From Clostridiales bacterium (GTDB lineage: Bacteria > Bacillota > Desulfitobacteriia > Desulfitobacteriales > Desulfitobacteriaceae), in NCBI GenBank assembly GCA_027357125.1, contig DAHVVW010000130.1:1-6447 (forward strand): 6,447 nt of DNA, in the 5' to 3' direction. The notes under the pieces are model-generated. The model worked only from the letters and a program-made list of their open reading frames with translations. It ran no database searches and had not been told where the DNA came from. Shown here in pieces: positions 5,602 to 6,447 of this stretch. How positions within the stretch are numbered: position 1 is the first letter of the stretch; every line of letters begins with the position of its first letter. A program made the position numbers and the translations under genes.

Positions 5602-6447
5602 ATGAAAGAAGCTCTTTGGCAACCGTCTGCAGAACGGGTTGCTAACGCCAATATGACCCGTTTTCAGGAATATGTAAATAAGAAGTACGTCAAATATATT
5701 GAGACCTATGATGATTTATACAATTGGTCAATCGAAAATTCACCTGCTTTTTGGGAAAGTATGTGGGAATTCGGGGAAATCAAAGCCTCGAAGAAGTATG
5801 AGTTTGTGGTAGCGGATTTTCAGGATATGCTAAAATCCCGCTGGTTTGTGGGAGCGGAATTAAATTTTGCCGAAAACCTATTGCGCTTTCGCGATGAGCA
5901 AACTGCCCTTATCTTTAAAGGTGAAATGACTGCGCCGGTACGTTTAAGTTATGCCGAACTTTATAATCAAGTGGCGGGCTTGGCTAAGTCCTTGCGGTCG
6001 ATGGGCGTAACTGTGGGGGATCGGATAGCTGGCTTTATGCCTAATGTGATCGAAACTGTTGTGGCCATGTTGGCGACAACGAGTATCGGGGCGATCTGGT
6101 CTTCTTGTTCTCCTGATTTCGGTATTAAAGGGGTATTGGATCGGTTCGGGCAAATTCAACCCAAAGTCTTGTTTACGACTGATGGCTATTATTACAACGG
6201 CAAAACACATGATTCTCTGGAAAAGGTCGTTGGGATTATGCGGGAAATTCCGACGCTGGAGCGGGTCGTTGTTGTGCCATATACAGAAAAAGAGCCCGAC
6301 ATCAGTCAACTCTCGAAAGCGGTTCTTTATCACGATTTCCTGGTGAAGGAAGCTGGTTTGGTTCTTGAGTTTACCCAGGTTCCCTTTAATCATCCGGTAT
6401 ATATTATGTATTCCTCCGGTACCACAGGCGTACCTAAATGTATTGTC
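5602..6447 (+). CDS. Acetoacetate-CoA ligase (acetoacetyl-CoA synthetase), 3' end missing
   Basis: This is an adenylate-forming acyl-CoA synthetase; the likely reaction is acetoacetate + ATP + CoA to acetoacetyl-CoA + AMP + PPi (EC 6.2.1.16), using the acetoacetate released by Kce. The frame stays open from 5602 to the window end: 282 residues of a protein that is about 650 in this family. The N-terminus begins with ALWQPSAERVANANMTRF, characteristic of acetoacetyl-CoA synthetases rather than acetyl-CoA synthetases, followed by the N-terminal cap domain (WFVGAELNFAENLL at about 80-95) and then the AMP-binding domain from about residue 110. The P-loop signature YSSGTTGVPK lies at residues 270-279 and continues KCIV, again as in acetoacetyl-CoA synthetases. 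The acyl-pocket and C-terminal catalytic lysine lie beyond the edge, so substrate choice is judged from the N-terminal half and from position after kce. Some of these proteins are named AacS. Confidence 0.9.
   Translation, partial: MKEALWQPSAERVANANMTRFQEYVNKKYVKYIETYDDLYNWSIENSPAFWESMWEFGEIKASKKYEFVVADFQDMLKSRWFVGAELNFAENLLRFRDEQTALIFKGEMTAPVRLSYAELYNQVAGLAKSLRSMGVTVGDRIAGFMPNVIETVVAMLATTSIGAIWSSCSPDFGIKGVLDRFGQIQPKVLFTTDGYYYNGKTHDSLEKVVGIMREIPTLERVVVVPYTEKEPDISQLSKAVLYHDFLVKEAGLVLEFTQVPFNHPVYIMYSSGTTGVPKCIV

Noticed and set aside
5944..6393. A 149-codon open frame on the minus strand opposite the acyl-CoA synthetase
   Set aside because: It lies wholly opposite a well-recognised coding frame, has no ribosome site that I can see, and its product is rich in residues expected from reverse-complement reading. 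It is a shadow.
1..6447. CRISPR array, tRNA, riboswitch or insertion sequence
   Set aside because: No regular direct repeats, cloverleaf-like sequence, leader region or transposase was seen. Nearly every base belongs to a pathway gene. A lysine or B12 riboswitch, if any, would lie upstream of the window.

Overview
The window is a single head-to-tail, plus-strand gene cluster for anaerobic lysine breakdown by the 3,5-diaminohexanoate / 3-aminobutyryl-CoA route (the classical clostridial lysine fermentation pathway). Seven genes fill almost every base: kdd (cut by the left edge), a P-loop protein that I take to be a KamB-like aminomutase reactivase subunit, kamD, kamE, kal, kce, and an acetoacetate-CoA ligase cut by the right edge. 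No RNA gene, repeat, insertion sequence, CRISPR array, promoter or terminator could be supported. The only gaps of any size are about 46 bases before the P-loop gene and 43 bases before kamD.

How the genes work together: KamD and KamE form the B12- and PLP-dependent lysine 5,6-aminomutase (beta-lysine to 3,5-diaminohexanoate, or D-lysine to 2,5-diaminohexanoate). Kdd oxidatively deaminates 3,5-diaminohexanoate to 3-keto-5-aminohexanoate. Kce reacts this with acetyl-CoA to give acetoacetate and 3-aminobutyryl-CoA. Kal removes ammonia from 3-aminobutyryl-CoA to give crotonyl-CoA. The last gene would activate the acetoacetate to acetoacetyl-CoA with ATP, so both halves of the lysine skeleton can run to acetyl-CoA. 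The KamB-like protein probably keeps the B12 enzyme active. Lysine 2,3-aminomutase (kamA) and the MutS-like partner KamC are not in the window and may lie outside it.

The most distinctive points are the acetoacetate-CoA ligase directly after kce, where the studied fermenters carry an AtoDA CoA-transferase, and the gene order kdd-kamB-kamD-kamE-kal-kce with no kamC between kamB and kamD. Catalytic residues of KamD, KamE and Kce align with published numbering as I remember it, so these look like working enzymes rather than paralogues of changed function.

Organism: strong purine-rich ribosome binding sites, likely TTG starts, short gaps or overlaps, mid-range base composition and the pathway itself suggest an anaerobic Firmicute of the Clostridia, perhaps a Peptococcaceae/Desulfitobacteriaceae-like lineage. 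That placement is inference; nothing in the window proves the genus.
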